Assembly (NCBI GenBank): GCA_029059925.1
Contig: JAIDVA010000259.1
Span: 1 to 10,218, forward strand
Direction: 5' to 3'
Length of the DNA stretch: 10,218 nucleotides
DNA from: Eubacterium sp.
GTDB lineage: Bacteria; Bacillota; Clostridia; Oscillospirales; Acutalibacteraceae
The translations under genes and the position numbers were made by a program. The number at the start of each line of letters is the position of its first letter. Within the stretch, counting starts at the first letter, position 1. Under the pieces are notes generated by a model. That model was not told where the DNA came from. It ran no database searches and saw only the letters and a program-made list of their open reading frames with translations. This document shows, piece after piece, positions 1-6,706 of the stretch.

Positions 1-2
1 AT

Positions 3-1505
3 GTAATATGTAGTGTAGCTGTACTGGCAACTAATCTAATTATCAATTTTATTCTTTCTCCCTATATTGTTAAACATATTGGTGTTGAAGCAAACGGTTT
101 TGTAACATTAGCTAATAATTTTGTAGCGTATGCTCAGCTAATTGTTACTTCCCTTAATAGCATGGCTGCACGTTTTATTACAATAGAGTATGTGAAAAAA
201 GATTATAAAAAAGCTAACATATATTACAACTCCGTATTTTGGGGTAATTTGATTATTGTTGCAGTATTAATTATTCCAGCTGCTATTCTTATAGCGAAAC
301 TTGAAAATTTTGTAGATGTACCTTCTAACATTTTGACCGATGTAAAATTACTGTTTTCATTTGTATTTTTCAATTTCTTTTTAACAACAGGAGTTCCTAA
401 TTGGCAGGGAGCCTATATTGCAAACAGATTGGATAGAACCTATATTCCACAAATGGCAACTTCTATTTTTAATTGTCTTGGACTATTTACATTATTTATT
501 TTTTTAGCACCTCATGTATGGTATGTTGGATTTACTTCAAGTGTTGTTACAATTATATTAGCCATAGTAAGTTGGTATAATACATATAAACTGACACCTG
601 AATTAAAAGTTCAGATTAATCCTAAAAAAATGATTTGCTCATGGAAAGCTATTAAAGAACTTGTAGGTTCAGGAATTTGGAATTCTATTTCAAGTGTTGG
701 TAATATGCTTCTTAGCGGTTTAGATTTGCTGATTTGTAATATTGTTTTAGGTGCTACTGAGATGGGAATCATTTCCCTTTCCAAAACGCTTCCTAATTTC
801 ATGCAGCAGTTATCTGCTTCGATAAGAGGTGCTTTTGCACCTGAGTTAACCATAAATTATGCTAAAGGTGACAAAGAGGCTATTTTTAAAGATTTAAATC
901 GTGCTATGAAATTGACATCTGTTGTTATGACCATTCCTATTGCGGGAATTGTTGTTTTGGGTGACCGATTCTTTGCGCTTTGGGTTCCTTCGCAGGATGC
1001 AAAGTTATTGCAAGTGTTATCAATACTTGCGATTTTGGGGTATATGTTTACAAGTGGTACACAAATTCTCTATAATGTTTTTTCAACGGTTAACAAAGTA
1101 AAGCAGAATTCTATAGCAATGCTTATAAGTGGAGTAGTATCTACAGGAATTGTTCTATCACTTGTTAAGTTCACTGACTGTGGTATATATGCTGTTGCTG
1201 GTGTAAGTACATTTGTAAATTTATGTCGTAATATGATTTATACTGTGCCTGCTACTGCTAAATATTTAGGATTCAAATGGTACAAATTTTTTCCTCAAGT
1301 AATTACTACGGTTGTTTCATCATTGTTACTAATTGGCATTGGCGCTCTGATTAAACCGCTTTTGCCACAAGGTTCATGGTTGATGTTTTTTGTTTCTGCT
1401 GCAATAATTGGTCTGATTGGTTTGGTTATTAATTTAGGAATAGTGCTCAATAAAAATGAACGAAATTATTTGTTTAATATAATTAAAAGAAAAATTAAAT
1501 ATTAA
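3..1505 (+). CDS. Wzx-like polysaccharide flippase (5' partial)
   Basis: The reading frame is open from base 3, so the gene begins before the window; the first internal Met (162) is not the start. The visible 500 residues are almost the full length of Wzx/MOP-superfamily flippases (about 480-510 aa), so perhaps 10-20 N-terminal residues are missing. Hydrophobic segments repeat along the whole protein, as expected for 12-14 membrane helices, separated by short polar loops, and the tail is basic (ends KRKIKY). The motif SPYIVKHIGVEANGFVTLAN near the N-terminus is typical of Firmicutes oligosaccharide flippases. Such proteins move undecaprenyl-linked repeat units across the cytoplasmic membrane for capsule or wall polysaccharide assembly. 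It is followed by a convergent gene, so it is probably the last gene of a polysaccharide cluster lying upstream. The family is secure; the substrate cannot be told. Confidence 0.85.
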   Translation, partial: VICSVAVLATNLIINFILSPYIVKHIGVEANGFVTLANNFVAYAQLIVTSLNSMAARFITIEYVKKDYKKANIYYNSVFWGNLIIVAVLIIPAAILIAKLENFVDVPSNILTDVKLLFSFVFFNFFLTTGVPNWQGAYIANRLDRTYIPQMATSIFNCLGLFTLFIFLAPHVWYVGFTSSVVTIILAIVSWYNTYKLTPELKVQINPKKMICSWKAIKELVGSGIWNSISSVGNMLLSGLDLLICNIVLGATEMGIISLSKTLPNFMQQLSASIRGAFAPELTINYAKGDKEAIFKDLNRAMKLTSVVMTIPIAGIVVLGDRFFALWVPSQDAKLLQVLSILAILGYMFTSGTQILYNVFSTVNKVKQNSIAMLISGVVSTGIVLSLVKFTDCGIYAVAGVSTFVNLCRNMIYTVPATAKYLGFKWYKFFPQVITTVVSSLLLIGIGALIKPLLPQGSWLMFFVSAAIIGLIGLVINLGIVLNKNERNYLFNIIKRKIKY

Positions 1506-1525
1506 AAAATCCGACTGGAATTTTT
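1504..1525. terminator. Weak hairpin between convergent genes
   Basis: A-rich and T-rich arms (1504-1512 and 1517-1525) pair over nine positions with one A-A mismatch around the loop GACT. Only three pairs beside the loop include G-C, so the hairpin is weak, but A and T runs on either side would suit termination in both directions. It overlaps the flippase stop codon and precedes the end of the MerR gene. Confidence 0.35.
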
Positions 1526-1538
1526 GATAAAAATATAA

Positions 1539-2249
1539 CTATATAATCATAAATTTAATTATTTCTGCAGTGAATTCGGCGGTGCCGGGGCCGCCTGCTT
1601 TATCGATATTATTTTTAAAGCGTTCGTCGGCGATATACATTTGTCCTAAGCCCTTTAAAATTTCATCAGTGCAGGTATAATAATTCTCTGTGATGAAATT
1701 CTGCAGCTTTCTTATTAAGCTTTGTGCTTCGTGTGAATTTGGAGCAAGATGCTTTATTTTTCCCATTTCTGAAAAAATCTGCATAAGGTCATCACTTTTA
1801 TCAGCCGAATTTGAATACATCTGTTCAAATTCTTTATAGGCTTCTGTGTGTCCCCATTTTTGCTTTGCCTCATCGGCATACTGTTCTATTTCTGTTTTAT
1901 CAAATTCTGAAAAACTCATATTTTCATTTCCTTTCAATAATAATTTACGGGCAGATTTGATGATTTTATCAAGTCTGCTCTTTTTCAATTCAAGCAGTTT
2001 AATTTGCTCCTGCAGAGCGACTTGTGTATCCAACTCAGGACTATCAAGAATTGTTTTGATTTCCTTAAGAGAAAATTCAAGCTCACGAAAAAGCAGTATA
2101 CTGTGCAGCCGTTCAAGTGCTGTATCGTCATACAGTCTGTAGCCTGCATCAGTTATTTGAGTAGGTTTCAGCAAATTTATTTCATCATAATAATGAAGTG
2201 TGCGCACGCTGATACCCGTTAATCTGCTTATTTCTTTAACCGTTTTCAT
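1539..2249 (-). CDS. MerR-family regulator with TipAS effector domain
   Basis: The 236-aa protein starts with a MerR winged helix-turn-helix (about residues 2-70; signature TGISVRTLHYYDEINLLKP), followed by a charged dimerisation helix (about 75-105) and a TipAS-type C-terminal domain (about 115-235, ending in a GGPGTAEFTAEII motif). TipAS domains bind drugs or other small hydrophobic ligands, and regulators of this class twist their own promoter into an active form. I chose ATG 2249: it has GGGAGGG seven bases upstream, and the longer frame to 2312 would begin inside the -35 box. The gene is divergent from the Nudix operon and convergent with the flippase. No efflux pump, the usual partner of this class, is nearby, so autoregulation is the only target the sequence supports. 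Confidence 0.88.
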   Translation of the reverse strand: MKTVKEISRLTGISVRTLHYYDEINLLKPTQITDAGYRLYDDTALERLHSILLFRELEFSLKEIKTILDSPELDTQVALQEQIKLLELKKSRLDKIIKSARKLLLKGNENMSFSEFDKTEIEQYADEAKQKWGHTEAYKEFEQMYSNSADKSDDLMQIFSEMGKIKHLAPNSHEAQSLIRKLQNFITENYYTCTDEILKGLGQMYIADERFKNNIDKAGGPGTAEFTAEIIKFMII

Positions 2250-2281
2250 CAGTATCCCTCCCGTTAATTGGCTTTGCCTAT

Positions 2282-2312
2282 AGTATAGACTATGACGTAA
2301 CGTTAGAGTCAA
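2282..2312 (-). promoter_or_regulatory. MerR-type promoter and operator with 19-bp spacer
   Basis: On the minus strand a TTGACT -35 (2312-2307) and TATACT -10 (2287-2282) are separated by 19 bp, the overlong spacing characteristic of MerR-activated promoters. Bases 2288-2310 form an imperfect 23-bp dyad (GACT...AGTC outer arms, ACGT/ACGT inner arms) centred between the boxes. It lies about 35 bp upstream of the MerR start codon, so it is the regulator's own promoter. Confidence 0.8.
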
Positions 2313-2352
2313 TAGTTATTTTAAAATTTTTATATTAATTCAATTGTTCCTA

Positions 2353-2361
2353 TGTTATAAT
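2353..2361 (+). promoter_or_regulatory. Extended -10 promoter of the Nudix-led operon
   Basis: TGTTATAAT is a perfect extended -10 element (TGnTATAAT); the -35 region 17 bp upstream is poor, as is common for this class. Transcription would begin near 2368, after the ATG at 2360, which supports the later Nudix start at 2393. The MerR dyad lies about 45 bp upstream, so shared control is possible but not shown. Confidence 0.55.
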
Positions 2362-2392
2362 GAATTCAGAAAGTTCTGAAGGATGTGTTATA

Positions 2393-2881
2393 ATGAACGG
2401 AAAACTTAGAAATATGGCAACGGTTTACATAAAGAAAAATGACAAGATGCTATTGCTTGACAGAATTGGCTCAAAGGTGGTTAAGCGTTCTTGGTGTGGA
2501 GTAGGAGGTCATTTTGAGCCTGATGAGGTGAATGATGCAAAGGCTGCTGTTCTGCGTGAAATGAATGAAGAAATCGGGTTAACTGAAAATGATTTGGATA
2601 ATCTTGATTTAAGATATATTGCGCTGCGTCTGGTTAAAGATGAGCTCAGAATCAATTACTATTTCTTTGCTGATTTAAAAGACGATGCTGAGATGAATTA
2701 TGATTGTGACGAGGGTATACTCGAATGGGTTTCATTTGATGAGGTGAACAGCAGAAAAATGCCCTATACAGCACAGAAGGTTATTGCCCATTATCTTGAA
2801 ACAGGTATTAACACAACTGATTTTTATTCCGTTACAGCGGATGATGAGAATGTTAATATTATTCCGATGGGAGTATCATAG
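2393..2881 (+). CDS. Nudix hydrolase
   Basis: A 162-aa protein with a Nudix box at residues 39-63, running from G39-H-F-E-P-D-E45 to R55-E56-x2-E59-E60-x-G62-L63. Compared with the canonical GX5EX7REUXEEXGU the spacing between the first Glu and the RE pair is nine rather than seven, a variant (NDAKAAVLREM) that I associate with a group of Firmicutes Nudix proteins. All metal-binding glutamates are present, so it should hydrolyse a nucleoside diphosphate linked to another group; the substrate cannot be told. Start ATG 2393 has GAAGGA about nine bases upstream; the ATG at 2360 overlaps the promoter -10 and lacks a binding site. First gene of the + strand run, 21 bases before the next. Confidence 0.88.
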   Translation: MNGKLRNMATVYIKKNDKMLLLDRIGSKVVKRSWCGVGGHFEPDEVNDAKAAVLREMNEEIGLTENDLDNLDLRYIALRLVKDELRINYYFFADLKDDAEMNYDCDEGILEWVSFDEVNSRKMPYTAQKVIAHYLETGINTTDFYSVTADDENVNIIPMGVS

Positions 2882-2902
2882 AGTATACGTGGGTGAATTG
2901 TT

Positions 2903-3268
2903 ATGGATAAAACCTTACAGAATTATATTATAGAAAAAACGAATGAAATGATTAGCTTTGATTTTTGCTGTCCTGATTTAAGAGAAACAGCGATTTGTTG
3001 GCTTAACGCTATCGGAACAGATAAAGAGCAGCCGGCAATTTGTGATTATATTGCAGAGATTGAAGAGTGTCTTATGCCGATTGATGGTTTGATTGAATTT
3101 GCAGAATCAGAGAGGTGTGCTCAGATTTTCGGTAACAGACAGAAAGATGAAATTGCACATGCGTATAAGCTGAAAGCAGATGGTGCTGAATATTGTGATT
3201 GTCCTGTGTGTACAGCAAGTTTAGCCATTCTTGCAAAGAAAGTAGAAATAATAAATGAGAATGAATGA
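2903..3268 (+). CDS. Small conserved protein with C-terminal CDCPVC motif
   Basis: A 121-aa acidic, mainly helical protein. From memory, close relatives in Clostridia have the same layout (N-terminal helix, GT/ENE segment, LMPIDGLIEFAESE core, YCDCPxC near the end) and are often labelled 'molecular chaperone Hsp90' in databases. No GHKL ATPase motifs of real Hsp90 are present, so I would not use that name. C98, C100 and C103 form a compact CxCxxC that could bind a metal or be redox active; C22-C23 and C47 are further candidates. It starts 21 bases after the Nudix gene, with a weak site (GGGTG, about eight bases before the ATG), and ends in a TGATG overlap with a remnant reading frame. Function unknown. 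Confidence 0.75.
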   Translation: MDKTLQNYIIEKTNEMISFDFCCPDLRETAICWLNAIGTDKEQPAICDYIAEIEECLMPIDGLIEFAESERCAQIFGNRQKDEIAHAYKLKADGAEYCDCPVCTASLAILAKKVEIINENE

Positions 3269-3318
3269 TGTTACAATTGAGAGAATACAAGATTCGTGAG
3301 GCGCAAATTATAACATAA
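3268..3318 (+). pseudogene. N-terminal scrap of a lost GNAT acetyltransferase
   Basis: Overlapping the preceding stop (TGATG), a frame of 16 codons reads MLQLREYKIREAQIIT and then stops. This closely resembles the first residues of many Firmicutes GNAT acetyltransferases (MLxLRxYKxxDAxxI). It is followed within a few bases by the ribosome binding site of a complete GNAT gene of a different type. I infer that a second acetyltransferase gene was deleted here, leaving its coupled start. It could instead be a chance short frame or a coupling leader peptide. Confidence 0.4.
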
Positions 3319-3333
3319 AGAGGTGGTGCAAAT

Positions 3334-3843
3334 ATGGTACTTGAAACGGAAAGATTATATTTACGTGAAATGAATCAGAACGATTTTGATTCATTATGCA
3401 AAATATTGCAGGATGAAGAAGTGATGTATGCTTATGAGGGCGCGTTCAGCGATGACGAGGTGCAGGAATGGCTTGACAGACAGATTGCACGTTATCAAAA
3501 ATGGGGCTTTGGACTATGGGTAGTAATACTGAAAGATTCGGATCAAATGATAGGTCAGTGCGGACTTACAATGCAGCCGTGGCAGGATAATGAGGTGCTT
3601 GAGATAGGCTATCTTTTTCAGCGTGGGTATTGGCATAAAGGTTATGCTACGGAAGCAGCTATGGCGTGCAAAAAATATGCTTTCGAGATACTGAATGCTG
3701 ACGAGGTTTGTTCAATTATAAGAGATACGAATATTCCTTCACAGAATGTAGCAATCAGAAATGGTATGGTCAAAACAGATTGTTGGACAAAGCACTATAA
3801 GGGTGTTGATATGCCGCATTATCGTTATGTGGTTAACAGATGA
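3334..3843 (+). CDS. GNAT-family N-acetyltransferase (RimJ/RimL-like)
   Basis: A 169-aa protein beginning VLETERLYLREM, the typical RimJ/RimL-like N-terminus. The acetyl-CoA pyrophosphate-binding loop is seen as R97-G-Y-W-H-K-G103-Y-A-T-E-A108, and the C-terminal region has the N..S..VA.RNGM and KHYKGVDMPHYRY elements common in this subgroup. It transfers an acetyl group from acetyl-CoA to an amine; the acceptor (small molecule, antibiotic or protein N-terminus) cannot be predicted. Start ATG 3334 has AGAGGTGG eight bases upstream. Full length for the family. It lies in the same run as the Nudix gene, about 65 bases after the preceding intact gene, the gap being mostly the GNAT scrap. Confidence 0.9.
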   Translation: MVLETERLYLREMNQNDFDSLCKILQDEEVMYAYEGAFSDDEVQEWLDRQIARYQKWGFGLWVVILKDSDQMIGQCGLTMQPWQDNEVLEIGYLFQRGYWHKGYATEAAMACKKYAFEILNADEVCSIIRDTNIPSQNVAIRNGMVKTDCWTKHYKGVDMPHYRYVVNR

Positions 3844-3876
3844 TTAATATAAATTATATTTTACGGAGGCAGACAA

Positions 3877-4209
3877 ATGGCTGTTACAGTAAATATCTAT
3901 TACAGTGGTGTAAATGGAAATGCAAGAAAATTTGCGCAGGAAATGGTGTCTGGCGGAGTTGTCAGTGACATTCGTGCTGAAGACGGAAATCTTAGATATG
4001 AATATTTTTTTTCGATGGATAATTCGGAAACAGTGCTTTTGATTGACAGCTGGAAGGATCAGCATTCCATTGATATTCACCACGCTTCCCCAATGATGGC
4101 AAAGATTATTGAGCTTCGTGAAAAATATGATTTGCATATGAAGGTTGAACGTTATGTGTCTGATGAAATGGGGATTTCTGAAACAGATAAATCGTTTATT
4201 AAGGAGTAG
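3877..4209 (+). CDS. ABM-fold protein, putative quinol monooxygenase type
   Basis: A 110-aa cytoplasmic protein with the antibiotic-biosynthesis-monooxygenase (dimeric alpha/beta barrel) pattern: an N-terminal beta strand (VTVNIYYSG), a helix carrying RKFAQEMV, then strands around YEYFFSMD and ETVLLIDSWKD, and the typical HHASPMMAKI helix before a final strand LHMKVERYV. Members related to YgiN act on quinones or other small aromatic compounds without a cofactor, though many have no proven activity. GGAGG lies seven bases before the ATG, a strong site. The spacer from the GNAT gene is 33 bases with no terminator, so co-transcription is likely. Family assignment good; substrate unknown. Confidence 0.8.
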   Translation: MAVTVNIYYSGVNGNARKFAQEMVSGGVVSDIRAEDGNLRYEYFFSMDNSETVLLIDSWKDQHSIDIHHASPMMAKIIELREKYDLHMKVERYVSDEMGISETDKSFIKE

Positions 4210-4242
4210 TGCAGGATTAAGAAGGATGTACGAGAATAACGA

Positions 4243-4875
4243 ATGGATATTTTAAAACCTAAAAATCTTGATATTGAAAAGTTAGAAAACAGTGCATTAA
4301 GTTCTCTAAAAAGTGATGAAAAAGTATCTTATTGTAACTTTGAAAATGAGAAATGTGATAATATTGACTTATACGAAATCGAATTTGAGAATTGCAGATT
4401 TAATAATGTTGGTATGCAAAATGGTGCATTAGAAAAAATAACATTTAGTGATGTGATTTTCGATAGATGTAATTTCTCAAACACAGAATTCCTTGCATGT
4501 ACATTTATCAGATGTGAATTTAATAATTGCAAAGTTTTTGGATGTAATTTTGCAGAAAGCAGTTTACATAATATTGGTTTTATGAAATCAAATGCGAGTT
4601 ATATCAGCTTTTCAATGGCTAATATAGAGAAAACGATATTTAAAGATACCATGCTCAATAATAGTTATTTTCAGGAAAATAAAATCAAAAATGTGTATTT
4701 TGATAATGCAGATTTGACACAATCAAAATTCTTTAAAACAAGTTTAAAGGATGTTGATTTATCGACAAGTAAAATAGAAGGAATTGCCATTACAGCAGAA
4801 GATGTAAAAGGTGCAGTCATAGACCAGTTCCAGGCTATAGATTTGCTGTATTTAATAGGTGTAAAGTTGAAATAG
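4243..4875 (+). CDS. Pentapeptide-repeat protein
   Basis: A 210-aa protein. Residues 31-180 can be read as 30 consecutive five-residue units without a gap (for example CNFSN, TEFLA, CTFIR, CEFNN, CKVFG, CNFAE), with Phe, Leu, Ile or Cys mostly at the central position. This predicts a right-handed square beta-helix of about seven and a half turns. The C-terminal segment (VKGAVIDQFQAIDLLYLIG) matches the capping helix often seen in Firmicutes members. Some relatives (Qnr, McbG, MfpA) mimic DNA and protect gyrase, but many have no known role; the Qnr loops that break the helix are absent here. The start has no good ribosome binding site: AAGGA is 16 bases upstream and an in-frame TAA lies two codons before, so 4243 is the only ATG that fits. 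Confidence 0.85.
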   Translation: MDILKPKNLDIEKLENSALSSLKSDEKVSYCNFENEKCDNIDLYEIEFENCRFNNVGMQNGALEKITFSDVIFDRCNFSNTEFLACTFIRCEFNNCKVFGCNFAESSLHNIGFMKSNASYISFSMANIEKTIFKDTMLNNSYFQENKIKNVYFDNADLTQSKFFKTSLKDVDLSTSKIEGIAITAEDVKGAVIDQFQAIDLLYLIGVKLK

Positions 4876-4920
4876 AATGTATTCAAATAAATCAGAGGTA
4901 AATCGTATAAGGTGATTGAT

Positions 4921-5292
4921 ATGTTTATAGAAGCGAAGAAGAGAGTCGGCAGCTGTTATTTAGAATTTCAATATTGTAAAACTGATAACCCTATAAAAAA
5001 TAATAAAGTTAATATTGATATCATAGAGCATTGGAAATATGATTCTTTACTGATAAAGGATGATGAATTTAATGATTTTTACAAAGTACACTCTAATATT
5101 TTCTGCTGTGCATTATTAGCAAATGGCAAAATTGGCTTTGATTTTTATGGACCAAATTATTATGATAATGTGATTGCTGAAAAATTATTAAAAAGGCTAA
5201 GTGAAGTAATTGATGATAAACATAATAATTTGATTTTATGGCTTGAAAAAGCAGTTGAAAAATGTAATGGCTTTTATATTCTGGGGATTTGA
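4921..5292 (+). CDS. Small protein of unknown function
   Basis: A 123-aa soluble protein that I cannot place in a named family. It has alternating strands and helices, an aromatic-rich centre (NGKIGFDFYGPNYYDN), a long amphipathic C-terminal helix (LILWLEKAVEKC) and the ending NGFYILGI, which I have the impression of seeing as a conserved end in other Firmicutes proteins, so it is probably not truncated. I chose ATG 4921 because AAGGTGAT, a good match to the anti-Shine-Dalgarno sequence, ends four bases before it; a GTG three codons earlier (4912) has GAGGT twelve bases upstream and cannot be ruled out. Size and context (small, soluble, among unrelated cargo genes) would suit an immunity protein, but nothing in the sequence proves that. 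Confidence 0.65.
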   Translation: MFIEAKKRVGSCYLEFQYCKTDNPIKNNKVNIDIIEHWKYDSLLIKDDEFNDFYKVHSNIFCCALLANGKIGFDFYGPNYYDNVIAEKLLKRLSEVIDDKHNNLILWLEKAVEKCNGFYILGI

Positions 5293-5328
5293 AAAGCAAG
5301 GTAATATAAAAGTTTGGGAGTAAGTATT

Positions 5329-6045
5329 ATGATAAAAATAATTATTACAATAATAGGTGTTCTTGTTTTTGCTGTTGTTATAGTATCGATTTTGTATCAT
5401 TTTGGGTTTATAGGTTTTTATCATCCTATGAAAGCGGCTGAGGATAATCAGATAAAGGTGGCCTGTGTTGGTGACAGCATAACGTTCGGATGTACTGTTT
5501 GTAATTGGCGTAAGAATAACTATCCGTCAGTTCTTGGCAATCTGCTTGGTGAAAACTACTGTGTTAATAATTTTGGCTACACGAACAGAACGGCTATTAA
5601 AAGTGCCGATTATCCATATACAAATGAAAAATTATATCAGCAAAGTCTTGATTACAAGCCTGATATCGTCGTCATTATGCTTGGCTCAAATGATTCAAAA
5701 GAAAATAACTGGGATAAAGATAAATTTGTTAATGATTATTGTGAAATAATTGAAAGCTATCTTAAATTAGAGTCAAAACCAAAGGTGTATGTGCTTGTTC
5801 CTACACCATTATTTGAGATTAATGGGAAGGTAATGTGGCAGCTTAGAAAAAATATTGTTGATAATGAAATTTGCCCTGCCGTTAAGCAAATAGCCGATAA
5901 AATGGCAGTTCAGTATGCAGATATGCACAGTCTTTTTGAAAACAAAAAAGAACTGTTTTCCGACGGAGTTCATCCAAATGCAAAAGGCAGTAAGGTTTTT
6001 GCACAAAAGATATTTGAATTGATAAGCAATGAGCAGAAAAACTGA
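5329..6045 (+). CDS. Membrane-anchored SGNH/GDSL-type esterase
   Basis: A 238-aa protein. Residues 3-22 are a strongly hydrophobic, uncleaved-looking membrane anchor after a single Lys, placing the enzyme on the outer face. The SGNH blocks are clear: block I V-G48-D-S50-I-T (nucleophile Ser50), a block II Gly in NNFG83, block III G119-S-N121-D122, and block V D212-G-V-H215-P-N. The full Ser/Gly/Asn/His set and Asp212 are present, so an active ester hydrolase is expected, for instance removing acetyl groups from cell-wall or dietary polysaccharides; the substrate is inferred only from the family. Start ATG 5329 has GGGAG eight bases upstream; the TTG at 5314 overlaps that site and is rejected. 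It follows the preceding gene by 36 bases. Confidence 0.87.
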   Translation: MIKIIITIIGVLVFAVVIVSILYHFGFIGFYHPMKAAEDNQIKVACVGDSITFGCTVCNWRKNNYPSVLGNLLGENYCVNNFGYTNRTAIKSADYPYTNEKLYQQSLDYKPDIVVIMLGSNDSKENNWDKDKFVNDYCEIIESYLKLESKPKVYVLVPTPLFEINGKVMWQLRKNIVDNEICPAVKQIADKMAVQYADMHSLFENKKELFSDGVHPNAKGSKVFAQKIFELISNEQKN

Positions 6046-6295
6046 ATTCTCTAAGCGTTATTGTGGCTATGTGGTCTCCCTTTATAAAAGGCGATGAGTA
6101 TTACATTTTGCAAACTAACAATTTATGCAACAGGTGAAACCGGTCAATATTGATTTTAAAGCTAATATACACTATAATAATCTGGATGGCTTATATTAAA
6201 TTAAGTACTTTAAAGAATTTGTTTGCGATAAAGAAAAAGGATGTATGGACAGGCTGTTCAAAGAATTGACGAACGGAATGCCGAATTATATTTAA
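6042..6295 (+). pseudogene. Degraded gene remnant of unknown family
   Basis: Two frames look like one decayed gene. The first (6042-6134) includes MWSPFIKGDEYYILQTNN and stops at TGA 6135. The second (from 6125) continues with VKPVNIDFKANIHYNN, is interrupted by TAA at 6197-6199, then continues in the same frame (FVCDKEKGCMDRLFKELTN) to TAA 6293-6295. The composition is protein-like on both sides of the stop, with no start codon and ribosome binding site for the whole. I infer at least one frameshift near 6120-6135 plus one nonsense change. The family is not recognised, and chance open frames remain possible. Confidence 0.4.
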
Positions 6296-6317
6296 TGAAA
6301 AATAAGGAGAAAATGAA

Positions 6318-6674
6318 ATGGCAAGGGTATTAAAAAACAAGGAATTAGTAAATACAAAATTGGCTGCAAATTACGGCGGTTGGATGTATTGCACAGAGTG
6401 TGGTGAAAATATAGGCTATTTATGTTATCAGACTTATGACAGTCTCAATTTGAATTATGAATGCAAGTGTGGCAGCAAGGGCAGTGCGGTTATTGATTTT
6501 GATGACAGCAAAACCGGGATAGAGTGTGATAAGGAATTGATTACTATCAAAAACAGATTTTGCTGTTCTGATGATAATGAGCCGTTAATTACTTTGCTTG
6601 ATAAGAAGTTAGCACACTATGATTTAAAAATAACCTGCAAATCCTGTGGGAATAGCTACAAGAAGGTACAGTGA
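6318..6674 (+). CDS. Zinc-ribbon-like protein of unknown function
   Basis: A 118-aa protein rich in cysteine: C25-x2-C28 followed by C49-x-C51 makes one plausible zinc ribbon, and C82/C83 with C107-x2-C110 a second. C36 and C70 are extra. The knuckles YCTECG and CKSCG are typical of zinc-binding turns. There is no recognisable catalytic domain, signal peptide or membrane segment, so a small metal-binding, possibly nucleic-acid- or protein-binding role is all that can be inferred. AAGGAG lies nine bases before ATG 6318, a strong site. The gene follows the remnant at 6042-6295 and precedes another unknown gene by 32 bases, probably in one transcript. Confidence 0.72.
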   Translation: MARVLKNKELVNTKLAANYGGWMYCTECGENIGYLCYQTYDSLNLNYECKCGSKGSAVIDFDDSKTGIECDKELITIKNRFCCSDDNEPLITLLDKKLAHYDLKITCKSCGNSYKKVQ

Positions 6675-6706
6675 ATTTAAAACTATTATACTAAAGAAGG
6701 TTTTTT

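Noticed and set aside
1846..2222. Two + strand frames opposite the MerR gene
   Set aside because: They lie antisense to a well-supported gene, lack ribosome binding sites and have no protein-like features.
2250..2312. 21-codon N-terminal extension of the MerR protein
   Set aside because: It would start inside the -35 box, before the transcription start, and has no ribosome binding site; ATG 2249 has a strong one.
2360..2392. Earlier ATG for the Nudix gene
   Set aside because: It overlaps the -10 element and has no ribosome binding site.
4226..4255. Nine-codon frame MYENNEWIF overlapping the pentapeptide gene start
   Set aside because: Too short and without clear homology; may be a leader or chance, so it was not listed as a gene.
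5314..5328. TTG start for the SGNH esterase
   Set aside because: The TTG overlaps the GGGAG binding site that serves ATG 5329.
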